Shown piece by piece: positions 8,398 through 16,792 of a stretch of 64,000 bases of DNA (its first letter is position 1; every line of letters starts with the position of its first letter). The stretch lies in assembly GCF_001039275.2 (NCBI RefSeq), contig NZ_CP030117.1:862001-926000 (forward strand), read 5' to 3'. The notes below the pieces were generated by a model, which saw only the letters and a list, made by a program, of their open reading frames with translations, was not told where the DNA came from and did not search any database. Both the position numbers and the translations under genes were made by a program. The DNA comes from Brevibacillus brevis (GTDB lineage Bacteria > Bacillota > Bacilli > Brevibacillales > Brevibacillaceae).

Positions 8398-9093
8398 TTA
8401 GACAGTAAATCGGTAACCGGCACCCCAGACCGTTTCGATATACTGCGGATTGGATGGATCGACTTCGATTTTTTCACGCAGCTTGCGAATGTGCACCGTA
8501 ACGGTCGCGATATCTCCGCTGGAATCCATACCCCAGATTCGTTCGAACAGCTCGTTTTTGTTAAAAACCCGATTCGGGTGAGTCGCTAAAAATTCAAGCA
8601 GGTTAAATTCTCTTGTCGTGAAAATGACTTCCTGATTGCGTACATACACTCTTCTTGAAACTTTGTCGATGACGAGACCGCGAATGTGAATCTCTGCGTT
8701 CGTTGGTTGAGGTTGTCGGGCTGTCAAACGCTCGTATCTCGTCAGATGGGCTTTGGCTCTGGCTACTAATTCGCTTGGGCTAAACGGCTTTGTAATATAG
8801 TCATCGGCACCGAGATTAAAGGCGCGAATTTTATCGATCTCTTCTTTTTTGGCGGAGACGATCAGGATCGGCACTTCCTTGACTTGTCTGATCTGGCTGC
8901 ACAATTCGAAGCCGTCCATTCCCGGAAGCTGCAAATCAACGATGATCAAACTGTAGTCGCCATTGATGGCCAGCGGCAAGCCTTCGCTGCCAGAGTGGCA
9001 TAAATCGACCTGAAAGCCATTCAGTTCAAAATAATCCCGCTCCAGTTGAGCGATAGTCGTCTCATCTTCAATGATGAGGATACGTGAAGACAT
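8398..9093 (-). CDS. OmpR/PhoB-family response regulator
   Basis: A 231-residue DNA-binding response regulator. The receiver domain (about 4-118) has the acidic pocket IIEDE (residues 7-11), phosphoacceptor Asp53 in IVDLQLPGMDG and the conserved Lys in YITKPFSPSEL. The C-terminal winged helix (about 135-230) has TTREFNLLEFLATHPN and TVTVHIRKLREKIE. The start at 9093 is chosen because AGGAGGTG lies 9 bases upstream; a GTG at 9105 overlaps that RBS. It is read with the sensor kinase, 15 bases apart, kinase first. The SLH gene lies downstream on the same strand behind a probable terminator. The stimulus and regulon cannot be told. Confidence 0.93.
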   Translation of the reverse strand: MSSRILIIEDETTIAQLERDYFELNGFQVDLCHSGSEGLPLAINGDYSLIIVDLQLPGMDGFELCSQIRQVKEVPILIVSAKKEEIDKIRAFNLGADDYITKPFSPSELVARAKAHLTRYERLTARQPQPTNAEIHIRGLVIDKVSRRVYVRNQEVIFTTREFNLLEFLATHPNRVFNKNELFERIWGMDSSGDIATVTVHIRKLREKIEVDPSNPQYIETVWGAGYRFTV

Positions 9094-9108
9094 GGGAATG
9101 TGCACCTC

Positions 9109-10572
9109 CTATTGTTTGTGGGTACGTTTTAACGTAAAGAACAGGCTGGTACCTACACCTTGCTTGCTCTCTACCCAAATTCTGCCGCCGTGACCCTCCA
9201 CGATCTGGCGCGCGATGGACAGTCCGAGACCGCTACCACCCGTGGAAGAATTACGGGATTGCTCTACTCGATAAAAGCGTTCGAACAGGTGAGGAATGGC
9301 TTCTTGCGGGATACCGATGCCGTTGTCCTTTATTTCAATGGTCGCCCACTGAGCGTCCGCTTGAACCGAGACGCAGATGATTTTCTCAGGTTTATCCATG
9401 TATTTTTGCGAGTTGCCGATGATGTTTAAGACGGTGCGCTTGATTTTTTCCAGATCGGCGATGACCAGGGTGTCTTCTGCTGTGCGCTGATTCCACTGAA
9501 TTGTGATGCCCTTCTTTTCCAGATCGTAGTGCAGTTCGTCGATGCAGTCATCCAAAAACTGCACGATATCTACATGTTCAAACGTAAAGGGCACTTGCTT
9601 CAGATCGAGCTTGGAGTAGAGAAACAGCTCATCGACGAGCATGTCGAGGTCTACTGCTTTGGAGTAAATGATGTTCACGTACTTGTCCATTTTCTCCGGG
9701 GTATCAGCCACGCCATCACGGATTCCTTCGATGTAGCCCTTGATATTGGTAATTGGCGTGCGCAAATCATGCGAGATGTTGGAGATCAACTCTTTGCGAC
9801 TTTCTTCATCCTCAAGGCGCAGCCGCACTGATTCCTGCAATCGTTTGCGCATGTTCTCGAACGCTTCGTTCAGTTGTCCAATCTCGTCCTTCGTTTGTAG
9901 ATGGAGCTCAAAGTCCAGATTGCCTTCCTTGATGTTCTCGGCTGAATTGCGGAGTAAATCGAGCGGCTTGACGACGCTGCGAGTAATCCAGCGGTACAAC
10001 AAGACGTTTGCGATGACAATGACGCCGAGGAGGAGGAACACGAGCATCGGCAGCAGTTTGCGGATAACTTCACCAAATGGACTGCGCTCGCGGATCACAA
10101 AGACACTGCCTTTTGCGCCATCTGAAAACTTGAAGTCAAACTTGGCATACGCATAAAATCTTTCGCCGATGTTGAACGTGTTGCGAATCTGGTTGTTGTT
10201 CAAGTCATAGGGCGGCAAGCTGTTTTCCAGCTCGGGCTGATTGATGGTTGGGGAGGTAAAGACTTGATTGCTCTCTCTGCGGACATACAGGCCAGCTCGT
10301 ACTGTTTTGAGCTTGAAATCGTAATCGGCAAGCAGCTCCTGGTTTTGCAATTGATCCGGCTCATTCTTGGCGAGATATTTCAATTCAAGAAAAATATTCT
10401 CTTCTTGTTCAGTCAGCGGATTGAGCTGATAATGCACTTTATAAAAGTCACGAAAGCTGTTGAAATCGCCTGTCGCCGCAATCGTAAACAGACTGGCGGC
10501 TACGAAAAACGTCAGCAAGCTGATGACTAGCATCCCTGTGTAAGAGAGCAGTAGCTTGATACGGATAGACAT
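9109..10572 (-). CDS. Membrane sensor histidine kinase
   Basis: A 487-residue kinase, partner of the adjacent response regulator. TM1 spans about 7-33, an external sensor domain about 34-172 has no recognised ligand fold, and TM2 spans about 173-194. A HAMP linker (195-248) follows, then HisKA with phospho-acceptor His268 in ISHDLRTP, and a C-terminal HATPase domain with the N box (NIIGNSQKY), DNGIGIP and GGSGLGLSI. The upstream 100 bases separate it from a divergent amidase gene. The domain order is that of cell-envelope sensing kinases of Bacillales, so control of nearby wall genes is possible but only inferred from position. Confidence 0.93.
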   Translation of the reverse strand: MSIRIKLLLSYTGMLVISLLTFFVAASLFTIAATGDFNSFRDFYKVHYQLNPLTEQEENIFLELKYLAKNEPDQLQNQELLADYDFKLKTVRAGLYVRRESNQVFTSPTINQPELENSLPPYDLNNNQIRNTFNIGERFYAYAKFDFKFSDGAKGSVFVIRERSPFGEVIRKLLPMLVFLLLGVIVIANVLLYRWITRSVVKPLDLLRNSAENIKEGNLDFELHLQTKDEIGQLNEAFENMRKRLQESVRLRLEDEESRKELISNISHDLRTPITNIKGYIEGIRDGVADTPEKMDKYVNIIYSKAVDLDMLVDELFLYSKLDLKQVPFTFEHVDIVQFLDDCIDELHYDLEKKGITIQWNQRTAEDTLVIADLEKIKRTVLNIIGNSQKYMDKPEKIICVSVQADAQWATIEIKDNGIGIPQEAIPHLFERFYRVEQSRNSSTGGSGLGLSIARQIVEGHGGRIWVESKQGVGTSLFFTLKRTHKQ

Positions 10573-10741
10573 GAACTCACCTACTTTCGATAGGGTGAAA
10601 ATTTATACGCAAGATGACAAGTCCATTATATACAAGACGTCTGGCTGGTAAAGCATAATTACTTGGAACTCAGTCAAAATCAGTTATACTAGCAAGTAAG
10701 AAAACGAGAGCTTTGTATGAATGGAAAGGACGGGGATATTC

Positions 10742-11539
10742 ATGAAAGTAGCAATTGCACAACTGACAGCGACGATGGATAAGACGCAAAATTTGCAAAA
10801 AGCAGCCGATTACATTTCAAAAGCAAAGGCAGCAGGAGCAGATTTTGTCATCTTGCCTGAAATGTATAGCGCACCTGCCACGCCAAAGTCAGGAGTAACG
10901 CCAGCAGAGGTAGCGGAAAAGCTGGATGGTCCATTTGTTTCCGGATTGGCAGAGCTAGCTTCGGAGCATGGCGTTTATGTGGTTTGCGGTGTGTTTGAAT
11001 CCATCGAGGGTGATGAAAACCGCGCCTACAATACGACTGTTTTTCTAGGCCGTGAAGGACAGTTGCTGCATGCGTACCGCAAGACACATTTGTACGATGC
11101 CTTTTCCTACACAGAATCGGACTTCATCGCGCCTGGGGATAATCCGTATCAAGTGGTGGAAACGGAATTCGGCAAAATCGGGCTGATGGTTTGCTACGAA
11201 GTGCGCTTCCCGGAAATCGCGAGACAGTTTGCACTCCAGGGTGCCGATATTTTGTTTGTGCCAGCAGGTTGGGTAGCCGGAGCGATGAAGGAGGATCACT
11301 GGGAGACACTGGTTCGTGCGCGTGCCATTGAAAACACGATGTTTGTATGTGCGGCTGATCAGGTTGGAAATATTTTTGCTGGACGCAGCATGTTCGTCGA
11401 TCCGATGGGTGTCGTGATTGCAAGCGCAGGGGAAGAAGAAACGTTATTGATCACAGAGCTGGATGTAAGTCGGATTGAACGAGTACGGGGTAAATTGCCA
11501 AGCGTAGCCAACCGCCGAGCAGAACTGTATACCAATTAA
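10742..11539 (+). CDS. Carbon-nitrogen hydrolase (nitrilase superfamily amidase)
   Basis: A 265-residue cytoplasmic C-N hydrolase. The catalytic triad is visible: Glu40 in VILPEMYSAP, Lys114 in YRKTHLYD and Cys151 in GLMVCYEVRFPE. Length and motifs fit the omega-amidase/Nit2-like branch, which deaminates alpha-keto acid amides, but substrate is not fixed by the motifs. The ATG at 10742 is preferred over one at 10721 because AAAGGA and CGGGGA lie just upstream. It stands alone, divergent from the sensor kinase gene. Confidence 0.9.
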   Translation: MKVAIAQLTATMDKTQNLQKAADYISKAKAAGADFVILPEMYSAPATPKSGVTPAEVAEKLDGPFVSGLAELASEHGVYVVCGVFESIEGDENRAYNTTVFLGREGQLLHAYRKTHLYDAFSYTESDFIAPGDNPYQVVETEFGKIGLMVCYEVRFPEIARQFALQGADILFVPAGWVAGAMKEDHWETLVRARAIENTMFVCAADQVGNIFAGRSMFVDPMGVVIASAGEEETLLITELDVSRIERVRGKLPSVANRRAELYTN

Positions 11540-11647
11540 ACGCCTATGCACACTTTCTCTTTTGTTCAATATGATGGTAACAGATAACTAGTCATTATTT
11601 TGGCCCTTATGTAAGCGTCGCCATCATGAGAGAGGGAGTGTGTACGA

Positions 11648-11896
11648 ATGTTCTGGTTCGTATGGGCTGTCGTCGGTGTGGTCGTTTGGTGGGCAATGAG
11701 TTTGATCTGTACAGGAAAAGCGGCGGGATCAGGCTGGTGGGCATCGCTCATCGCTGCTCTTTTGGGTAGCTGGCTGGGCGATTTGGTACTGGGTGATTGG
11801 CTGTGGATGTGGGCCGGTTTCAACGTCATTGCCGGAGCCATTGGTGCGGTCGTCCTCACCTGGTTGTGGTGTTTGGTGGTGAAGCAACTGAAATAA
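11648..11896 (+). CDS. Small membrane protein, GlsB/YeaQ/YmgE-like
   Basis: An 82-residue hydrophobic protein with three membrane segments (about 2-22, 30-52, 55-78) rich in Trp and Gly: GWWASLIAALLGSWLGD, then WAGFNVIAGAIGAVVLTWLW. The pattern is that of small transglycosylase-associated/GlsB-type proteins of unknown function, often stress-linked. GAGAGGGAG lies about 10 bases before the ATG. A hairpin terminator follows 39 bases after the stop. The open frame on the opposite strand is low-complexity and treated as a shadow. Confidence 0.72.
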   Translation: MFWFVWAVVGVVVWWAMSLICTGKAAGSGWWASLIAALLGSWLGDLVLGDWLWMWAGFNVIAGAIGAVVLTWLWCLVVKQLK

Positions 11897-11935
11897 GCGA
11901 AACAATTTCGTATTACTAACTAACCAGGAATCGTC

Positions 11936-11959
11936 CAAATGGGCGGTTCCTGTTTTTTT
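11936..11959 (+). terminator. Terminator after the small membrane protein gene
   Basis: AGGAATCGTCC and GGGCGGTTCCT pair with wobble positions, followed by seven T residues. Confidence 0.8.
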
Positions 11960-11979
11960 CATTGGTCACTTTATATGTG

Positions 11980-12329
11980 GCTGCGGTGAGGAGAAGAATA
12001 TTTCCAGTCTAGGCTCCAGGCTCCGTCTGGAAATATTCTTCTCTGTCGTAACTGATGATATTTCTTCATTCTTTTCAATCTCTAAAAGCCCGTTTAAACA
12101 GGGAAAGCTCGCAGAGGAAACAGGAGAAATAAGCGAAGATCTTAGGGACACCGACCGAGACGGAATGTAAAAAGCGAAACACGCTCTTAAGCGTCCACCT
12201 CTGAAAAGCCTCCTGAATGGACTACTTTGGACGCGGTTTCGCTTTTTGCATGGAGTCGTGCAGTCAATCCCCCAGGGGGTGGCCCTAGAAGCTGAGCGTT
12301 TTCTCCTGTTTCCTCCCCACCACTACAGC
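11980..12329. repeat. Structured palindromic repeat, family 2 copy A (350 bp)
   Basis: It fills most of the 575-bp gap before tcyP. The element starts GCTGCGGTGAGG and ends CACCACTACAGC. It has three hairpins. The first is a perfect 17-bp stem of 11991-12007 with 12027-12043 (GAGAAGAATATTTCCAG type). The second is AAAAAGCGAAAC with GTTTCGCTTTTT near 12171 and 12237. The third is a broad closing stem, GAGGAAACAGGAGAAA with TTTCTCCTGTTTCCTC. A second copy at 18138-18630 keeps all three. Confidence 0.85.
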
Positions 12330-12384
12330 CGGACAATAGGTACCTCTGTAAGACAGTTTGGAATAATACAAAAACAATTCATAC

Positions 12385-12414
12385 TTGACCAGTAGGGATT
12401 GTTGGTAATATAAC
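12385..12414 (+). promoter_or_regulatory. Probable sigma-A promoter of tcyP
   Basis: TTGACC and TATAAC are 18 bases apart, about 58 bases before the tcyP start. No CymR-like operator could be picked out by eye. Confidence 0.6.
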
Positions 12415-12471
12415 TATATCTATACCGAATACAATAATGAGAGGTACATAAAACGAAAGGGAGGGGAATAT

Positions 12472-13857
12472 ATGTCGACGTTATTGATCATCGTAAATAT
12501 TGTTTTGTTGCTCTTATTCATTGCTGGATTGTACGCCATGCAAAAGAAGCATATTTCTTTTTCCAAGCGAGTATTTGTCGGTCTTGGACTCGGGATTTTA
12601 TTTGGACTCATTTTGCAATACGTATACGGAGCCAAATCGGACGTACTCAAATCCACCATCGAATGGTACAACATTGTAGGGAAAGGCTATGTGAAGCTGC
12701 TTCAAATGATCGTAATGCCACTGGTATTCATCTCTATTTTATCGGCTTTCACCAAAATGAAATTAACCAATAACATTGGGAAAATCAGTACGCTGATTAT
12801 CGGACTTTTGGTAGGAACGACTGCTGTCGCGGCAGCGATCGGGATTTCGACTACCTTGGCATTTAATCTCGACGGGGCACAATTCCAGCAAGGGGATGCG
12901 GAATCCGCTCGAATCGAACAGGTAGAGCAGCGCTTGGGTGATATCGAGAACTTGAGCATGCCAGCCAAAATTCTGGAACTGCTTCCTGCGAATCCTTTCC
13001 TCGATCTGACTGGAGATCGGGCGACTTCTACGATTGCCGTCGTGATTTTCTCCGCGATTATCGGTGTTGCGTATTTAGGAGTAAAACGCAAAAATCCGGA
13101 GCAAGCTGAATTGTTTGCGAAAATTGTGGACGCATTCCATACGATTACTATGCGTGTCGTGACATTGATTTTGCGCCTGACGCCATATGGTGTACTGGCA
13201 ATCATGATCAGAGTGGCAGCTACCAGTGATTACAATGCCATCTGGCAGCTTGGTAAGTTCGTTGTCGCTTCCTATGTGGCGATGATCATCATGTTTATCA
13301 TTCATCTGTTGCTGTTGACGTTTGCAGGATTGAATCCAATCACCTATGTGAAAAAAGCATTCCCTGTCCTGACGTTCGCCTTCACTTCGCGTACGAGCGC
13401 GGGCGCATTGCCGCTGAATGTAAAAACGCAACAAAGCATGGGCGTTCCTGAGGGAATTGCCAACTTCGCAGGCTCCTTTGGACTCTCCATCGGACAAAAC
13501 GGCTGCGCTGGTATTTATCCAGCCATGCTGGCCATCATGGTGGCTCCAGTCGCGGGAATTGATCCGCTGACACCATCATTCATCCTGACGCTGATCGCAG
13601 TAGTGGCACTCAGCTCCTTCGGGGTTGCAGGTGTAGGAGGCGGAGCGACCTTTGCTGCACTGCTCGTTCTGTCCACGATGAATTTGCCAATTGCCATTGT
13701 CGGTCTGCTCATCTCCGTTGAGCCGTTGATTGACATGGGCCGCACAGCGCTAAACGTAAGCGGAAGCATGACCTCCGGGCTCTTAACAAGCAGAGTGACA
13801 AAAGAACTGGAGACCAATGTCTACAACGGAAACGAACAAAAAACACTGACTGTGTAA
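12472..13857 (+). CDS. tcyP: L-cystine uptake symporter
   Basis: A 461-residue membrane carrier of the dicarboxylate/amino acid:cation symporter family, closest in wording to B. subtilis TcyP, which imports L-cystine. The N-terminus (LYAMQKKHISFSKRVFVGLGLGI and GYVKLLQMIVMPLV) follows TcyP closely. About eight helices and two re-entrant loops are expected, with the serine-rich TSRTSAGALP and the substrate-binding GVAGVGGGATFAAL near the C-terminus. AGGGAGGGG precedes the ATG. It is a single-gene unit with its own promoter and terminator, consistent with sulphur-responsive control, which is inferred. Confidence 0.93.
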   Translation: MSTLLIIVNIVLLLLFIAGLYAMQKKHISFSKRVFVGLGLGILFGLILQYVYGAKSDVLKSTIEWYNIVGKGYVKLLQMIVMPLVFISILSAFTKMKLTNNIGKISTLIIGLLVGTTAVAAAIGISTTLAFNLDGAQFQQGDAESARIEQVEQRLGDIENLSMPAKILELLPANPFLDLTGDRATSTIAVVIFSAIIGVAYLGVKRKNPEQAELFAKIVDAFHTITMRVVTLILRLTPYGVLAIMIRVAATSDYNAIWQLGKFVVASYVAMIIMFIIHLLLLTFAGLNPITYVKKAFPVLTFAFTSRTSAGALPLNVKTQQSMGVPEGIANFAGSFGLSIGQNGCAGIYPAMLAIMVAPVAGIDPLTPSFILTLIAVVALSSFGVAGVGGGATFAALLVLSTMNLPIAIVGLLISVEPLIDMGRTALNVSGSMTSGLLTSRVTKELETNVYNGNEQKTLTV

Positions 13858-13865
13858 ATGTAATG

Positions 13866-13909
13866 GAAACAGGCTGTACCGTCTATCAAGACAGGTACAG
13901 CCTGTTTTA
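13866..13909 (+). terminator. Terminator of tcyP
   Basis: GAAACAGGCTGTACC and GGTACAGCCTGTTTT form a 13-bp stem (AACAGGCTGTACC with GGTACAGCCTGTT) ending in T-rich sequence, 8 bases past the stop. Confidence 0.9.
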
Positions 13910-13950
13910 TTTGGGGTTACGTATTTTTAAAGAAGCTCTGAATACAAAAC

Positions 13951-14181
13951 GCTACGGACAGGAAGAGAAAAACGGAGCGACCGGAGGCCTTGGTGCGCCT
14001 GCCCAGTCGAAACGGAAAAAAGCGGTACACGCTTGTCGACCAACCTCTCCCCTGAGAAGCTTCCGCCCATCGGGTGGCTTTTGGTCGACGTACCGCTTTT
14101 TGGAGTGGAGACGGACATCTCCGCTTCCTCGTTGGCGTGCCACCAACGTAGGGAGCCCGTTTTTCTCTTCCCCACCACTAT
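13951..14181. repeat. Structured palindromic repeat, family 3 copy A (about 231 bp)
   Basis: It lies between convergent tcyP and the peptide-binding protein gene. The outer perfect 15-bp stem joins 13961-13975 (GGAAGAGAAAAACGG) and 14157-14171. The inner perfect 12-bp stem joins 14017-14028 (AAAAAGCGGTAC) and 14090-14101, extended by GTCGACCAA/TTGGTCGAC. The apical part contains CTCCCCTGAGAAGCTTCCGC, which is nearly the same in copy B at 58549-58773 although the stems differ. Confidence 0.82.
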
Positions 14182-14212
14182 GTTCGCACAAACATAAATA
14201 GGATTTTATTCT

Positions 14213-15844
14213 TTACGGATTAACCGAGGTGTACTTGAAGTACGCGCCCCCCAGCGGGAAGATGATGAAATCCTTCACCTTGTCGTTTTTCACATAAGGG
14301 CTTCCGCGGAAGTTGATCGGAGCCAGCGGCATTTCCTCCATAAGAATCGTTTCCGCTTCTAGCAGGATTTTTTTGCGCTCGTCGAGATTAGGCTCGTTGT
14401 AGCTCTTGTCGATCAGCTCTTTGAACTTGGCATTTTCCCAATCCGGGTGGTTGTTTCCGCCCGTTTTGTCGCGGAACATCTCCAGGAAGTTGATCGGGTC
14501 ATTGAAGTCTGCGCCCCATTGGAAGCGGATCATGTCAAAGTTGGCTTGCGATCGCATGTCGCGGTACACCTTCAGCTCTGCCGTGTACAGCTTCACGTCG
14601 ACGCCGAGTGCTTTTTTCCACTGATCTTGCAGGGCTTCGGCCAGCTTTTTGTTGGTATCATTCGAGTCAAAGGTGTAGGTAACGGTCGGGAAAGTCGAGA
14701 GTCCGAGCTCCTTCATACCTTCTTCCAGCAGTGTCTTGGCTTTCGCCTGGTCTTCTTTAAAGTAGCCGTCTGGTTTTAATCCCATGGAAGTCGGTACCCA
14801 ACCATAGGCGGCCGGAACACCCGTCTGCAAAATATTGTCGATGATTTCCTGACGGTTGATGGCATAAGCGAAGGCTTGGCGAATTTTTTTGTTGTTGAAT
14901 GGCGGTTTGTTTGTATTAAAAACAACGGATTGAGTGCCGGGATTATCCGCGACCATTAGCTTTCCTGCATCTTTGAGTGTAGGGATTGCGTCGGTCGGAA
15001 GTGTTGAGGCAGGATAGCCGCCCCAGTCGATATCGCCATTTTCGAACATCGAGAACGCTGTATTGTTGTCCTCGATCATAGCGATTTCAATCCGGTCGAG
15101 CTTGACGTTGTCTTTATCCCAGTAGTTCGGGTTTTTCGTAAAAACGATTCTGCTTTTGTGCTCCCACGTGTCCATGATGAATGGACCATTTCCTACGATT
15201 GTTTTCGCTTCATCCGCCCATTTCGGGTTTCCTTCCAGCGTTTTTTGATGCAACGGGAAGAGGGTAGGGAAGAAGGTTAGCTCACGGAAAAATGGAGTCG
15301 GTGACTTCAGATTGAATTCCACGGTGTAGTCGTCTACAGCCTTGACACCTACGTCTTCTGCTTTGCCTTTCCCCGTATTGTACTCCTCTCCTCCTTTAAT
15401 GTAATAAAGCTGGTAGGCGTACTCGGACGCTGTTTTCGGATCGAGGTTGCGCTTGATCGCATAGACGAAATCATGGGCGGTAACAGGATCTCCGTTGCTC
15501 CATTTGGCGTCCTTGCGAATTTTGAAGGTGTAATTCATGTAATCCGGCGAGTTGGTGAAGCTCTCAGCCGTAGCATTGACGAGTTGTCCATTCGTGTCAT
15601 AGCTGGTCAAACCTTCAAAGGCAGCGTAAATCATGTCAAACGAATCCGCGTCGACGGCGATCCCAGGGTCCATCGAAGGCGGCTCACTGTTGATGCTCCA
15701 TTTTAACACCATCGGCTCTGTTTTTGTCGCTTCTGCAGGTGTAGTGGAGCCTGTGGGTTCAGCGGGTGCGGAAGAGTTCGAGCACCCCGCTAGTACCCCG
15801 AAAAGCAAGGTAAGACAGGTTGCAATTGCCAGTCCCTTTTTCAT
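14213..15844 (-). CDS. Oligopeptide-binding lipoprotein (OppA/DppE-like)
   Basis: A 543-residue extracellular solute-binding protein family 5 member, normal length. The signal peptide ends in the lipobox LAGC, with lipidated Cys21. The mature part has the expected order: KWSINSEPPSMDPGIA near the start, RKDAKWSNGDPVTAHDFVYAIKR, NGPFIMDTWEHKS, FNTNKPPFNNKKIRQAFAYAINR, and a C-terminal INFRGSPYVKNDKV. AAGGGGGT precedes the ATG. No permease or ATPase gene is adjacent, so it is an orphan receptor that probably feeds an Opp/Dpp transporter encoded elsewhere. The peptide preference cannot be inferred. Confidence 0.92.
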   Translation of the reverse strand: MKKGLAIATCLTLLFGVLAGCSNSSAPAEPTGSTTPAEATKTEPMVLKWSINSEPPSMDPGIAVDADSFDMIYAAFEGLTSYDTNGQLVNATAESFTNSPDYMNYTFKIRKDAKWSNGDPVTAHDFVYAIKRNLDPKTASEYAYQLYYIKGGEEYNTGKGKAEDVGVKAVDDYTVEFNLKSPTPFFRELTFFPTLFPLHQKTLEGNPKWADEAKTIVGNGPFIMDTWEHKSRIVFTKNPNYWDKDNVKLDRIEIAMIEDNNTAFSMFENGDIDWGGYPASTLPTDAIPTLKDAGKLMVADNPGTQSVVFNTNKPPFNNKKIRQAFAYAINRQEIIDNILQTGVPAAYGWVPTSMGLKPDGYFKEDQAKAKTLLEEGMKELGLSTFPTVTYTFDSNDTNKKLAEALQDQWKKALGVDVKLYTAELKVYRDMRSQANFDMIRFQWGADFNDPINFLEMFRDKTGGNNHPDWENAKFKELIDKSYNEPNLDERKKILLEAETILMEEMPLAPINFRGSPYVKNDKVKDFIIFPLGGAYFKYTSVNP

Positions 15845-16067
15845 AAATACCCCCTTAAAAATGATAGAAAACGTATATTCAGAATATTTGCTTGCGTTTT
15901 CGATAGCAAAGGAATTTTTTTAGTTTCTCGATAAAAAATATTTACTTAGGTCATTGATAGATAGGAATAGTGGTATAAAATTAATTGACTTTTCTCAAAA
16001 ATTTACTCGTTTTTAAAAATATGGTATATTTTGGTAGTTATTAATGATAGGAGAGGTGGGGATCACT

Positions 16068-16622
16068 ATGTTCAAGAAAATGGTTTTTTCAGCATTAAGT
16101 GTAGCCGTATTTTCTGCAGTGTTAACGTCTCCGATTCAAGCCAATAGTGTTGGTGGGCAGAAAGAACCTTCATTAGCTTCTGCCAGATGGAGTTCAGATG
16201 AGGAGTGGATTCGAAAATCTGCTGCTGTCCCAGCAGGTTGGGTCGTCATTCGTGAAGATCTAGGCTCCAAGCTCATTAAAAATACAGCAGGTGCTCCCTA
16301 TGGTGAGGAATTACGAGTTAGCAAATATTCTCCGGTTCCGGCGGGATGGGTCGTTTTAAGAGATGAAGTAGCTGGTCGGGTGATCAAATATGTAATAGGA
16401 GCAACTTATCGTACGGAATTCAATGTAACCAAGTTCTCCCCGATTCCAACTGGATGGGTTGTATCGCGAGAAAATTATGATAGCAAAACGATTATGAATG
16501 TCGTTGGAGCTCCTTATGGAACCGTATTATTAGTAAGCAAATATTCACCTGTTCCACCAGGATGGGTTTACGAGGGACAAGTGGCTGCTGGCAAGTACAT
16601 TAAAAACTTGAATCGCTATTAG
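16068..16622 (+). CDS. Secreted protein with 36-residue tandem repeats
   Basis: A 184-residue secreted protein that I do not recognise as a named family. The signal peptide (MFKKMVFSALSVAVFSAVL) should be cleaved near IQA-NS, residue 25. Residues 54-184 are three full 36-residue repeats and a shortened fourth (starting 54, 90, 126, 162). Each opens with PxGWVV and closes with VSKYSP or a variant, with a central G-A-P-Y-G turn in repeats 1 and 3. GAGAGGTGG lies 6-14 bases before the ATG at 16068, which decides it over 16044. It is monocistronic, with an AT-rich upstream region and a hairpin terminator. A role at the cell surface is inference. Confidence 0.85.
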   Translation: MFKKMVFSALSVAVFSAVLTSPIQANSVGGQKEPSLASARWSSDEEWIRKSAAVPAGWVVIREDLGSKLIKNTAGAPYGEELRVSKYSPVPAGWVVLRDEVAGRVIKYVIGATYRTEFNVTKFSPIPTGWVVSRENYDSKTIMNVVGAPYGTVLLVSKYSPVPPGWVYEGQVAAGKYIKNLNRY

Positions 16623-16639
16623 TCGTATAAAACATAGAG

Positions 16640-16685
16640 AAAGAACTGATGGATAAGGTGTATATAACCATCAGTTCTTTTTTAT
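16640..16685 (+). terminator. Terminator of the 36-residue-repeat protein gene
   Basis: AAAGAACTGATGG and CCATCAGTTCTTT form a 13-bp stem followed by T residues. Confidence 0.88.
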
Positions 16686-16792
16686 TCTTTTTCGTTCGGC
16701 AACACATTTGGTATTCGATGGACAAAGAGAAGCGTACATGATATGAATGAGGAAAAGGTGTCTATCAAGAACAGGTAGGAGAAAGCGCCCTT

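Noticed and set aside
11566..11859. 97-codon minus-strand frame opposite the small membrane protein
   Set aside because: Low-complexity Pro/Thr/His sequence, mirror of a Trp/Gly-rich membrane protein.
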